Assembly: GCF_014645695.1 (NCBI RefSeq)
Contig: NZ_BMMF01000005.1
Location: 2,501-49,795 of the forward strand
Source: Salinarimonas ramus
GTDB taxonomy: Bacteria; Pseudomonadota; Alphaproteobacteria; Rhizobiales; Beijerinckiaceae
Length of the DNA: 47,295 nt
Direction of reading: 5' to 3'
Made by a program: the position numbers and the translations under genes. Below the pieces are notes generated by a model. The model had not been told where the DNA came from. It did not search any database and was given only the letters and a program-made list of their open reading frames with translations. The stretch's first letter is position 1; every line of letters starts with the position of its first letter. Shown piece after piece: positions 36,263-44,667 of the stretch.

Positions 36263-37129
36263 TCAGTGCGGGACGCCGAGATAGGCGTCGATGACGGCCT
36301 GGTTCGCCTTCACCTCGTCGGGCGTGCCGTCGGCGATCTTGCGGCCGTATTCGAGCACGACGACGCGGTCCGACAGGTCCATGACGACGCCCATGTCGTG
36401 CTCGATCAGCGCGATCGTGGTGCCGAATTCCTGGTTCACGTCGAGGATGAAGCGGCTCATGTCCTCCTTCTCCTCGAGGTTCATGCCGGCCATGGGCTCG
36501 TCGAGGAGGAGCAGCTCCGGTTCCATGGCGAGCGCGCGGCCGAGCTCGACGCGCTTCTGCAGGCCGTAGGGCAGCTTGCCCACCGGCGTCTTTCGGATGT
36601 GCTGGATCTGCAGGAAGTCGATGATGTCCTCGACCTTGCGACGGTGCTCGACCTCCTCGCGGGTCGCCGGGCCGAAGCGCACGAGCTGCCAGAAGACGTT
36701 GGTGCGCATCTTCAGCGAGCGCCCGGTCATGATGTTGTCGAGCGTCGACATGCCCTTGAAGAGCGCCACGTTCTGGAACGTACGCGCGATGCCGCCGGCC
36801 GCCGCCTCGTGCGGGCGCATCTTCGGGCGCGTCTGGCCCTTGAAGGTGATGCGCCCCTCGGTCGGGTGGTAGAAGCCGTTTATGCAATTGAGCATCGACG
36901 TCTTGCCGGCGCCGTTGGGCCCGATGATGGCGCGGATCTCGCCCTTCCGGATGTCGAAGGAGACGTCGGTGAGCGCCTTCACGCCGCCGAAGCCCAGCGA
37001 GACGTTCTCGACGGAGAGGAGCACCTCGTCGGAGCGGGCGCGGGCGGCGGGCGCGCCGCCACCGGCAGGCGCGGCGGTCTCCTCGAGCGCGTCGGCGGCC
37101 GCGAAGCTGTGGGCGTGGTCGGCGCTCAT
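36263..37129 (-). CDS. LivG-type ABC importer ATPase
   Basis: 288 residues. After a 40-residue Ala-rich lead come SLGFGGVKALTDVSFDIRKG, Walker A GPNGAGKTSMLNCI, the LivG-type ARTFQNVALFKGMS, signature LPYGLQKRVELG, Walker B LLLLDEPMAGMN and switch IEHDMGVVM. It ends AVIDAYLGVPH. The start at 37129 (MSADHAHSF) lies just before REP-like copy B. Together with the LivF-type protein it energises the importer. Confidence 0.93.
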   Translation of the reverse strand: MSADHAHSFAAADALEETAAPAGGGAPAARARSDEVLLSVENVSLGFGGVKALTDVSFDIRKGEIRAIIGPNGAGKTSMLNCINGFYHPTEGRITFKGQTRPKMRPHEAAAGGIARTFQNVALFKGMSTLDNIMTGRSLKMRTNVFWQLVRFGPATREEVEHRRKVEDIIDFLQIQHIRKTPVGKLPYGLQKRVELGRALAMEPELLLLDEPMAGMNLEEKEDMSRFILDVNQEFGTTIALIEHDMGVVMDLSDRVVVLEYGRKIADGTPDEVKANQAVIDAYLGVPH

Positions 37130-37145
37130 CGAGCGGTCTCCTCTC

Positions 37146-37340
37146 TCCTTCCCTGTAGGGGAAGGTGGCCCGCCGCGAAGCGGCGGGACGGATGGGGCAC
37201 GCCGGAGGCGTGTTCCGCGGAGCGGAAATCGGGCATCCGCGCCCCGTCCAGCCCTGCATCGTTTCGGCTGCGCCGAACGCGCCTTCTGCGCGCCCCATCC
37301 GTCTCGGCTTCGCCGAGCCACCTTCCCCTGCAGGGAAGGA
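37146..37340. repeat. REP-like inverted repeat element, copy B
   Basis: The forward half (37146-37215) has TCCTTCCCTGTAGGGGAAGG, an 8-pair hairpin CCCGCCGC-GAA-GCGGCGGG and GACGGATGGGGCACGCCGGA. The inverted half (37292-37340) repeats the same order on the other strand with its own stem (CTCGGC/GCCGAG). The whole 195 bases can fold into one long hairpin. It occupies most of the 298-base spacer between the acyl-CoA ligase and LivG-type genes; I see no gene there. Confidence 0.8.
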
Positions 37341-37427
37341 AAAGGCTCGCCGCGGCGCGGGACGATGTGTGAATCGACGTGTCACCAGCGAGAGGGGAGC
37401 AGGTCGCGCGGCTCGTCGCAGCGTTCG

Positions 37428-39464
37428 TCATTCCGCCGCCTCCCGCACCGGGGCGTGGGTCTCGACCGGATAGACCTGCATGTCGCGGATCTTCACGCGC
37501 GCGGCGATGACGCCCTTGCGGCCGTCCTCGAAGGTCACCTCGGTACGGATGTCGGCCTCGCTCGAGCCGTCGTAGAGCGCGTCGATCAGCGGCTGGTAGC
37601 GCTCGGCGATGAAGCCGCGGCGCACCTTCTGCGTGCGCGTGAGCTCGCCGTCGTCGGCGTCGAGCTCCTTGTGCAGGATGAGGAAGCGCTTGATCTGCGC
37701 GCCGCCCATCATCGGCTCGGCCGCGAGCGAGCGGTTCACCTCGTCGACGTGACCCGCGATCATCTCGTAGACCTGGGGGTTCTGCGCCAGCTCCTGATAG
37801 GACGCGTAGATGACGTTGTTTCGCTCGGCCCAGTTCCCCACCGCCGTGAGGTCGATGTTGACGAACACGCCGACGAAATCCCGCCCGTTGCCGTAGGCCA
37901 CCGCCTCCTTGATGTTGGGGTAGAACTTCAGCTTGTTCTCCACGTATTTCGGCGGGAACAGCGAGCCGTCGTTCATCTTGCCCACGTCCTTGGCGCGGTC
38001 GATGATCTTCAAGTGCCCGTTCTCGGCGAAGAAGCCGGCATCGCCCGAGCGCACGAAGCCGTCTTGCGTCTTCGTCTCGGCGGTCTTGGCGTCGTCCTTG
38101 TAGTAGGCCAGGAACACGCCCGGCGAGCGGAACAGCACCTCGCCGTTCTCGTCGATCTTGATCTCGACGCCCGGCACGGGCCGGCCAACGGTATCGGCGT
38201 AGATCTCGCCGTCGGGCTGCATGGTGACGTAGACCGAGGCCTCCGTCTGCCCGTAGAGCTGCTTGAGGTTGACGCCGATGGAGCGGTAGAAGCGGAAGAT
38301 CTCCGGCCCGATCGCCTCGCCCGCCGTGTAGCCTACCTTGATGCCGGTGAGCCCGAAGCGGTTGCGCAAGGGCCCGTAGACCAGGAAATCCCCGATGGCG
38401 TAGAGCAACCGGTCGCCCGTGCCGACCCGCTCGCCGTTCAGGATCTTCTCGCCGACCTTGCCGGCGTGGTCGATGAAGTACTTGAACATCGCCCGCTTGA
38501 TGCGCCCGGCATCCTCCATGCGCACCATGGTGAGCGTCAGCATGTTCTCGAAGACGCGCGGCGGCGCGAAGGCGTAGGTCGTGCCGATCTCGCGCCGGTC
38601 CTCGACGATAGTCTCGGGGCTCTCGGGGCAATTGACGCACAAGCCTGCGAGGATCGCCTGCGCGTAGGAGAAGATGTGGTCGCCCACCCAGGCGAGGGGC
38701 AGGTAGGCGATGATCTCGTCGGTCTCGTCGAGCCGGTCGAAGTCGCAGCCCATCCGCGCCGCGGCGAGCACGTTGTCGTGGGTGAGCATCACGCCCTTGG
38801 GCCGGCCCGTCGTGCCCGACGTGTAGAGGATGATGGCGAGATCCTCGCCGCGTCCCGCCTCCAGCGCCCCGTCGATCACGGATGCGAGCTCGGGCTCGCG
38901 GGCGAGCCGCGCCTCGCCCTCGGCGATGAACTCGGTCAGCGGGTGGAGACGCGCATGGTCGTAGTCGCGCAGCCCGCGGGGCTCGTCGTAGAGCACGTGG
39001 CCGAGCGTCGGCACCTGGTCGGCGACCTGGAGGAGCTTGTCGACCTGCTCCTGGTCCTGCACCACGGCGGTCACGACCTCGGCATGGGAGAGGACGTAGG
39101 CCATCTCCTCGGCGACCGAGTCGGCATAGACCGGGATCGGCACGGCGCCGATCCACTGCGCCGCCGCCATGGCCCAGTAGAGCCGCGGGCGGTTCGCGCC
39201 GACGATGGCGACCTTGTCGCCCTTGCGCACGCCGAGCCCGTGCAGGCCGGCCGCAAAGCCGCGCACGCTCTCGTGCACGCGCCCCCAGTCCCAGGACTGC
39301 CAGATGCCGAGGTCCTTGTGCCGGAAGGCGGTGCGCCGCGGACGGACGCGGGCGTTGCGCACGATCAGCTTCGGAAACGTGTCCTCGCGCGCGGCGACGG
39401 ACGTCGTCACGGGCCTCTCCCTGTCCAGGCGCGCGCCGGGCCGTTCGGCCTCGTTCGCGTGCAT
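37428..39464 (-). CDS. AMP-dependent acyl-CoA synthetase (long-chain/aromatic acid type)
   Basis: 678 residues, ANL superfamily. The ATP/AMP loop is IILYTSGTTGRPKGVMLTHD (near residues 212-231). YGQTEASVYVTM is motif A5, RSGDAGFFAENGHLKIIDRA is motif A8, and LTRTQKVRRGFI holds the C-terminal lysine. It activates a carboxylic acid to acyl-CoA through an acyl-adenylate. As the first gene of an operon with a Liv-type importer it probably traps the incoming acid as its CoA ester. GGAGAGGGA precedes the ATG. Confidence 0.9.
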   Translation of the reverse strand: MHANEAERPGARLDRERPVTTSVAAREDTFPKLIVRNARVRPRRTAFRHKDLGIWQSWDWGRVHESVRGFAAGLHGLGVRKGDKVAIVGANRPRLYWAMAAAQWIGAVPIPVYADSVAEEMAYVLSHAEVVTAVVQDQEQVDKLLQVADQVPTLGHVLYDEPRGLRDYDHARLHPLTEFIAEGEARLAREPELASVIDGALEAGRGEDLAIILYTSGTTGRPKGVMLTHDNVLAAARMGCDFDRLDETDEIIAYLPLAWVGDHIFSYAQAILAGLCVNCPESPETIVEDRREIGTTYAFAPPRVFENMLTLTMVRMEDAGRIKRAMFKYFIDHAGKVGEKILNGERVGTGDRLLYAIGDFLVYGPLRNRFGLTGIKVGYTAGEAIGPEIFRFYRSIGVNLKQLYGQTEASVYVTMQPDGEIYADTVGRPVPGVEIKIDENGEVLFRSPGVFLAYYKDDAKTAETKTQDGFVRSGDAGFFAENGHLKIIDRAKDVGKMNDGSLFPPKYVENKLKFYPNIKEAVAYGNGRDFVGVFVNIDLTAVGNWAERNNVIYASYQELAQNPQVYEMIAGHVDEVNRSLAAEPMMGGAQIKRFLILHKELDADDGELTRTQKVRRGFIAERYQPLIDALYDGSSEADIRTEVTFEDGRKGVIAARVKIRDMQVYPVETHAPVREAAE

Positions 39465-39516
39465 TGTTCCCTCTCCGAAGGCGCGGTTCGCCGCGTTCTC
39501 TCCGTTTCTTCGCCAA

Positions 39517-39554
39517 TTAGTACCCGCGAGACGCGCCCGTGCAAGTCTAGACTT
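39517..39554 (-). promoter_or_regulatory. Promoter and 12-base palindrome of the ligase/Liv operon
   Basis: On the minus strand TTGCAC (39539-39544) and TACTAA (39517-39522) are 16 bases apart, about 55 bases before the ligase ATG. The perfect palindrome AAGTCTAGACTT at 39543-39554 overlaps the edge of the -35 box, the position of a repressor or activator site. No regulator gene of the usual TetR kind is adjacent. Confidence 0.55.
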
Positions 39555-39664
39555 TCTGATGAGGGGGCGCGCCGCGCTCGCCCCGTGTTGCCAAACGAGG
39601 CGCCGCCCCGCATGGTGAATCGCAGGCCGGGGGCCAAGGGATCGGAACGGGGGATCGATTGAGC

Positions 39665-42592
39665 GTGACGGGGAGCGCCACGCGACACGGGCGACCGCTC
39701 GTCTGGCACCTCGCGGCCTTCGGCGCGGCGCTGACCGTGCCCGTCTTCGTGTTCGTCGCCATCCTGATGTGGTGGGTGGCGGCGTCGGAGCAGGCCCGAT
39801 ACGAGAACGAGGCCGCCGACCGCGCCTTGGAGATCGCGGCCGCCGTCGACCGCGAGCTCGCGGGGCTCGCCGCGGCGGCCCGCGCGCTCGCCACCGATCC
39901 CGCCCTCGACGCCGGGCGGCTCGACGTCTTCGCGAGCCGCGCCATGGCCGCCGTCGGCGCCGCCGAGGCGGACGTCATCGTCACCACGCGCGACGGAACG
40001 CGCCTCCTCGACACCCGCCTGCCGCGCGGCGCCCTGCCCGCGCCCCCCGATCCGGAATACGCCTGGGACCACCTCTCACCCGGGGGCGCCATCGTCTCGG
40101 ACCTGATCCATCCCGAGGCCGGGCCGCCGGCGCTCGGCGCCGACGGGCCGGCGCCGGTCGCGGTCTTCGCCGTGAACGCGCGTGCCCTCATCGAGCGGCG
40201 CACGCCCGTCCTCGTCTCCATCGCGCTGCCGACGACGGCGCTCCTGTCGGATCGCGGCATCTCGCCGCCGCTCGTCGCCGCGCTCTTCGATCGCCGCGGC
40301 ACCGTCCTCGCACGCACACGCGACGAGGAGGCCTTCGTCGGTGATCGCGCACCGCGAACGCTGCTCGATCGCACCGCCGACGGCGCGGGCACCTTCCGCG
40401 GACTTACCCGCGACGGCGAGCCGACGCTGTTCGGCTATGCCCGCACGCGGCTCGGCCAATGGATCGTCCTCGCCATGGTGCCGGAGAGCGTCGCGCGGGC
40501 GAGCCTGCAGACGCTGATCGCGACGCTGGCCGTGCTCGGCCTCGGGCTCGCGGCGCTCTCGGGGGTGCTCGCGACCCTGTTCGGGCGCCGCGCCGCCGCC
40601 TCGATCCGGCGCGTGCGCCGCATGGCGCGCCTCGTCGGCGAGGGCGAGACGCCCGATCCCGTGGCGACCTCCGTGCGCGAGGCGAACGAGGTCGGCGAGG
40701 CGCTCGCCCAGGCGGCGCGCGACCTGCGCGACCGCACCGCCGCGCTCGCCCGCTCGGAAGGGCGCCTGCGGGAGATGCTCGACAACCTGATCACCCTCGT
40801 CGCCGTGCTCGAGCCCGACGGCACCGTGGTCGAGATCAACCGCGCCCCCCTGCGCGCCGTGGGGCGCGCGCGCCGCGAGGTGATCGGCACGAAGCTCTGG
40901 GACGCTTTGCCCTGGCGGGCGGAGGCGCCCGTGCGCGAAGCGCTCCGACGCCTCGTCGCCCAGGCCGCCCGCGGAGAGGCGTCGCGCATCGACATCGACG
41001 CGCCCCGCGGCGACGGCTCGCGCATCGTGCTCGATCTCCAGGTGGCGCCGCTCCACGATGCGGACGGCACCGTCTCGCGCCTCGTCGTCTCGGCGCTCGA
41101 CGTCACCGAGCGCGAGCGCGCCAGCGCGTCGCTGCGCGAGAGCGAGGAGCGGCTGCGGCTCGCTGTCGAGGCCGGGCGCCTCGGCTCCTGGGACGTCGCC
41201 CTCGACACCGGCCGCTGCCTCGTCTCGGAGCGCACGGCGGAGATCTTCGGCGTCGAGCCGAAGGCGCTCGCCCTGCAGGCGGACTGGCTGCAATTCGTGC
41301 TGCCGGAGGACCGCGTGCCGATCCAGGAGGCGCTCGCCGCGGCGATCGCGGGGGACGCGCCCTACCGCACCACGTTTCGCGTCGTGCGTCCCTCCGGCGA
41401 GATCCGCTTCGTCGCCTCGAGCGCGGTGATCAAGCGCGACGCGCACGGGCGCGCCGAGCACGTCATCGGCGTGCATCTCGACGTCACCGAGGAGCGGCGC
41501 GCGGAGGAGGAGCTTCAGCGCGCCGTCGATCTCCTGCGCGTCATCGGCGAGACGGCGCCCGACCCGATCTGGGTGCGCGACGCCAAGGGCCGCTTCGCCT
41601 TCGTCAACCCGGCGCTGGCCCGCCTCCTCGGCGCGGACCCGGCCGAGCTCGTCGGCCAGACGGCGCCCGCGCTGCCCCCGCCGCCCGGCGAGCCGGACAC
41701 CGCCGGCCATCCGGACGCCTCCCGCGATCTCCCCGGCATCGCCGGCTTCGAGGCCGACATGGAGGTGATCGGAACCGGCGAGGGCCGCGCCGTCGAGGAG
41801 GCGGCGACGCCGCCCCAGGCGCATCGGCTCACCTATCTCGTCTCGAAGACGCCCATGCGCGACGAGCGCGGGCGCGTCTCCGGCCTCGTCTGCGTGGCCA
41901 GCGACATCACCGAGCGCAAGCGCGCGGAGGAGCGCCAATCGCTCATGGTGCGCGAGCTGCACCACCGCGTGAAGAACTCGCTCGCCACCGTCCAGGCCAT
42001 CGCCAACGCCACCGCGCGCACGGCCACCGACATCTCCGCCTTCCGCGAGGCCTTCAACGCGCGCATCGTCTCGCTCGCGCGCACCCACACGCTGCTCACC
42101 GAGAACGCCTGGGGCGTGATCCCGCTGCGCGACCTCCTCGTCGCCGAGCTCGCGCCCTACGAGACCGGCCCGACCGGTCCCGAGGCGACGCCGCGGGTGC
42201 GCATGGAGGGGCCGGACGTCGCGCTGCCCTCCGACGTCGCGCTCTCCATCGGCATGGCCGCGCACGAGCTCGCGACCAACGCCGTGAAGTACGGCGCGCT
42301 GTCGGTGCCGAGCGGCACGCTCGCGGTGGACTGGTCCGTGGAGACGGGCAACGGGCGCCGGGCGCTGCGGCTCTCCTGGGTCGAGCGCGGCGGCCCGACG
42401 GTGACGCCGCCCTCGCGCCAGGGCTTCGGCACGCGGCTCCTGCGCCACATGCTCGGCGGGCAGCTCAGCTCGGACGTCGAGATGCGCTTCGATCCCGAGG
42501 GCCTGACCTTCCGCCTCGCCGTGCCCCTCGTGGAGCGCGCCCGCGACGGCGGCGGCAACGGCGGCGGGGACGGGCGCGCCGCCGCGGAATGA
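39665..42592 (+). CDS. HWE-family sensor histidine kinase with three PAS domains
   Basis: About 975 residues. A membrane helix near residues 14-37, an extracytoplasmic sensor region to about 285, a second helix and a HAMP-like linker lead to PAS domains near 370-490, 494-620 and 622-750. The kinase core starts at RELHHRVKNSLATVQAIANA; the phosphorylated histidine is the one before Arg-Val-Lys-Asn, around residue 767. HELATNAVKYGALS and QGFGTRLLRHMLGG complete the HWE ATPase. GTG at 39665 is chosen; a TTG six bases earlier is possible. No response regulator gene lies nearby, so it signals in trans. Confidence 0.9.
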   Translation: MTGSATRHGRPLVWHLAAFGAALTVPVFVFVAILMWWVAASEQARYENEAADRALEIAAAVDRELAGLAAAARALATDPALDAGRLDVFASRAMAAVGAAEADVIVTTRDGTRLLDTRLPRGALPAPPDPEYAWDHLSPGGAIVSDLIHPEAGPPALGADGPAPVAVFAVNARALIERRTPVLVSIALPTTALLSDRGISPPLVAALFDRRGTVLARTRDEEAFVGDRAPRTLLDRTADGAGTFRGLTRDGEPTLFGYARTRLGQWIVLAMVPESVARASLQTLIATLAVLGLGLAALSGVLATLFGRRAAASIRRVRRMARLVGEGETPDPVATSVREANEVGEALAQAARDLRDRTAALARSEGRLREMLDNLITLVAVLEPDGTVVEINRAPLRAVGRARREVIGTKLWDALPWRAEAPVREALRRLVAQAARGEASRIDIDAPRGDGSRIVLDLQVAPLHDADGTVSRLVVSALDVTERERASASLRESEERLRLAVEAGRLGSWDVALDTGRCLVSERTAEIFGVEPKALALQADWLQFVLPEDRVPIQEALAAAIAGDAPYRTTFRVVRPSGEIRFVASSAVIKRDAHGRAEHVIGVHLDVTEERRAEEELQRAVDLLRVIGETAPDPIWVRDAKGRFAFVNPALARLLGADPAELVGQTAPALPPPPGEPDTAGHPDASRDLPGIAGFEADMEVIGTGEGRAVEEAATPPQAHRLTYLVSKTPMRDERGRVSGLVCVASDITERKRAEERQSLMVRELHHRVKNSLATVQAIANATARTATDISAFREAFNARIVSLARTHTLLTENAWGVIPLRDLLVAELAPYETGPTGPEATPRVRMEGPDVALPSDVALSIGMAAHELATNAVKYGALSVPSGTLAVDWSVETGNGRRALRLSWVERGGPTVTPPSRQGFGTRLLRHMLGGQLSSDVEMRFDPEGLTFRLAVPLVERARDGGGNGGGDGRAAAE

Positions 42593-42620
42593 TCCGCGCC
42601 GGCGCTCTCTCTGCTCGGCC

Positions 42621-43256
42621 TCAGCGGCAGGCGACGTCGACGACGACGTTGCGGACGTCGACGCGCACGGAGAGCCGGTCCGGCCGGTATTCCTGCGTGT
42701 AGAACCGCCCCGGCTCCTCCACCCGCAGCGTGCGCGCACCCGACGCGTTCAGCGCCTCCTGCAGACGCCGCTCCGTCGCGCGCTCGCCGACGAGCCAGAA
42801 AACCGGCCGTTCGCGGCACTCCGCCCGCGCCGGCCGGCGCGGTCCGTCGCCGATGAAGGGAAACGGGAAGGGCGGCGCCGCCTCCGGCACCGGACGCACC
42901 GGCCCGGGAACGACGGGCCCGGGGATCACCGGCCCCGGCGCGATCGGTCTCGGCGCGATCGGTCCCGGCACCGCGCCGAGCGCGAGGAAGCGCCGGCTCG
43001 CCCAGCCGATCCTGCCGCGATAGCCCACCTCGCACCAGGACCGCACGCAGTCGCGCACGTCGACGAGGCTGCCCCGCGGCATGGAGGCGACGATGGCGTA
43101 TTGCGTGCCGGGCCCCTGGCGCAGGTTCAGGTCGGCGGTGGTTCGGGCCGGCTCCGCCTGCGCGCCGGAGACCGCGCCGAGCGCCGCGAGCGCGAGCGCT
43201 CCCGCCAGGACGGGCCTTGCCCGCGCGAGGCCCCGCAATACCGCTTCGATCACCAT
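42621..43256 (-). CDS. Secreted SH3b protein with probable I78 protease-inhibitor domain
   Basis: 211 residues. The signal peptide ends SGAQAEP. A bacterial SH3 domain follows (TTADLNLRQGPGTQYAIVAS, then GRIGWASRRFLALG). Next is a proline spacer with repeated PGP/APGP units near residues 100-130. The C-terminal part (about 150-211) runs from AECRERPVFWLVGERATE to YRPDRLSVRVDVRN and VACR. The spacing, the YRPxRL core and the flanking cysteines match the I78 inhibitor fold. The ATG at 43256 has AAGGAG eight bases upstream; the frame is open further but unconserved. The inhibitor assignment is from motif reading only. Confidence 0.75.
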   Translation of the reverse strand: MVIEAVLRGLARARPVLAGALALAALGAVSGAQAEPARTTADLNLRQGPGTQYAIVASMPRGSLVDVRDCVRSWCEVGYRGRIGWASRRFLALGAVPGPIAPRPIAPGPVIPGPVVPGPVRPVPEAAPPFPFPFIGDGPRRPARAECRERPVFWLVGERATERRLQEALNASGARTLRVEEPGRFYTQEYRPDRLSVRVDVRNVVVDVACR

Positions 43257-43418
43257 GAGCCCGCTCCTTGCGACGAGACACCCCACCCCGCGAACGCCCG
43301 GGCGCGGCGAACGTTGCCGCGCGGCTCCCGGTGGACGGGCGCCGAGACGCGTTCCCATACAAGCCGGCATCGGCTAGGAGAAGGGGCACCCGAGCCGTCG
43401 AGATGAGGAGCGCGCAGC

Positions 43419-44048
43419 ATGCAGGGCGTCACGATCGTCGATCATCCGCTGGTCCAGCACAAGCTGACCCTGATGCGCGCCAAGGAGCGCTCCACCAAGG
43501 GCTTTCGCCAGCTCCTCAACGAGATCGGCATGCTGCTCTGCTACGAGGTCACCCGCGACCTGCCGATGGAGCACATCACCATCGAGACGCCGCTCGCGGA
43601 GATGCGCGCGCCGCAGATCGCCGGCAAGAAGCTCGTCTTCGCGCCGATCCTGCGCGCCGGCGTGGGCTTCCTCGACGGCATGCTCGATCTCGTGCCCTCG
43701 GCGCGCGTCGCCCATATCGGCCTCTACCGCGATCCCGAGACGCTGCAGGCGGTGGAATATTACTTCAAGGCGCCGTCCGACCTCGCGGACCGGCTCGTCA
43801 TGGTCCTCGATCCGATGCTGGCGACGGCGAATTCCGCAATCGCGGCGATCGATCGCCTCAAGCAGCGCGGCGCGAAGGATCTGCGCTTCGTCTGCCTGCT
43901 CGCCGCGCCGGAGGGCGTCGCCAAGATGCAGGAGGCGCATCCGGACGTGCGCATCTGGACGGCGGCGATCGACGAGCGCCTCAACGATCACGGCTACATC
44001 GTGCCGGGCCTCGGCGACGCCGGCGACCGCATGTTCGGCACCCGCTGA
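43419..44048 (+). CDS. upp: Uracil phosphoribosyltransferase
   Basis: Salvages uracil to UMP using PRPP. 209 residues, normal length. Motifs are [20 protein letters not shown] at the N-terminus, [14 protein letters not shown], the PRPP loop [13 protein letters not shown], and the uracil-binding C-terminus [26 protein letters not shown] lies eight bases before the ATG. It stands alone, divergent from the SH3b gene and convergent with the TadF-like gene. Confidence 0.96.
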   Translation: MQGVTIVDHPLVQHKLTLMRAKERSTKGFRQLLNEIGMLLCYEVTRDLPMEHITIETPLAEMRAPQIAGKKLVFAPILRAGVGFLDGMLDLVPSARVAHIGLYRDPETLQAVEYYFKAPSDLADRLVMVLDPMLATANSAIAAIDRLKQRGAKDLRFVCLLAAPEGVAKMQEAHPDVRIWTAAIDERLNDHGYIVPGLGDAGDRMFGTR

Positions 44049-44067
44049 GCGCGCGCCTGCGCTCAGC
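44044..44067. terminator. Bidirectional hairpin containing both convergent stop codons
   Basis: GCTGAGCGC (44044-44052) and GCGCTCAGC (44059-44067) pair perfectly around GCGCCT. The TGA of upp is in the left arm and the TGA of the TadF-like gene is in the right arm. No T-run on either side. Confidence 0.55.
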
Positions 44068-44656
44068 AGGGCGCGACGCCGGAGAGCTGCACCTGGCCGC
44101 CGCTGCGCACCGGCCAGGCGGTGTCGTCCCACAGGTTGATCGTCGTGAACAGGTTGTCGAGGCTGAACAGCGGACGATAGGGCATCCGCACCTCGGCGAA
44201 GACGAAGGACGCGCCGTCCTGATCGAACCCGGCCGGGATGGGCACGGTCTGGTTCGGGCTGCGCGCGGTGCCGTTGGCGTTGGCGCGGCTCCAGCAGACC
44301 CGGGCCTCGAGGCTGGTCGAATCCGGGTCCGGGTTCGAATCGCGCACGACGACGCTCGAGAGCACGATCGAGACCTCCGCATCGTCGTAGGGCTCCAGCA
44401 CGACCGACGCGGCCTCCATGATGCCGTTGATCTCGGCGATCGTGGTCGAGCCCATGCGGCCCACGAGGTCCGCCGTCGTGCGCGAGAGCAGCGTCACCTT
44501 GCGATCCATGCTCAGCGCGACGGTCGTCTGCGAGAGCCCGATGAAGAGCAGGAGCATCACCGGCAGCACGAAGGCGAACTCGATGGCGGCGACGCCGGAG
44601 CGCGCGCGGGCGAAGCGGCGCACGAGGTCGACGAGGCGGGCGGGAATTCTCGTCAT
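44063..44656 (-). CDS. TadE/TadF-like pilus assembly or secreted pseudopilin
   Basis: 197 residues. The basic N-terminus precedes a TadE signature and single helix (RSGVAAIEFAFVLPVMLLLF, with the Glu five residues into the hydrophobic segment), and a larger extracytoplasmic domain with two cysteines follows. GAGGAGGGA supports the ATG at 44656; an in-frame ATG at 44671 overlaps the upstream stop as ATGA. It pairs with a second TadE-like gene, but no other tad genes are in the window. Confidence 0.85.
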   Translation of the reverse strand: MTRIPARLVDLVRRFARARSGVAAIEFAFVLPVMLLLFIGLSQTTVALSMDRKVTLLSRTTADLVGRMGSTTIAEINGIMEAASVVLEPYDDAEVSIVLSSVVVRDSNPDPDSTSLEARVCWSRANANGTARSPNQTVPIPAGFDQDGASFVFAEVRMPYRPLFSLDNLFTTINLWDDTAWPVRSGGQVQLSGVAPC

Positions 44657-44667
44657 GACGTCCCTCC

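Noticed and set aside
32421-37340. REP-like copies as a mobile element with its own transposase
   Set aside because: No transposase gene or target duplication flanks either copy in the window.
36882-39662. Open frame of over 900 codons opposite the acyl-CoA ligase
   Set aside because: Antisense shadow of the ligase and REP-like element; no motif, no ribosome site.
40076-42739. Long minus-strand frame opposite the histidine kinase
   Set aside because: Rich in Arg, Ala, Glu and His in the manner of antisense frames; the kinase on the plus strand has all expected domains.
42880-42990. Repeated PGP-coding units in the SH3b gene as a possible CRISPR-like or tandem DNA repeat
   Set aside because: The units are short, irregular and in frame; they code for a proline-rich linker.
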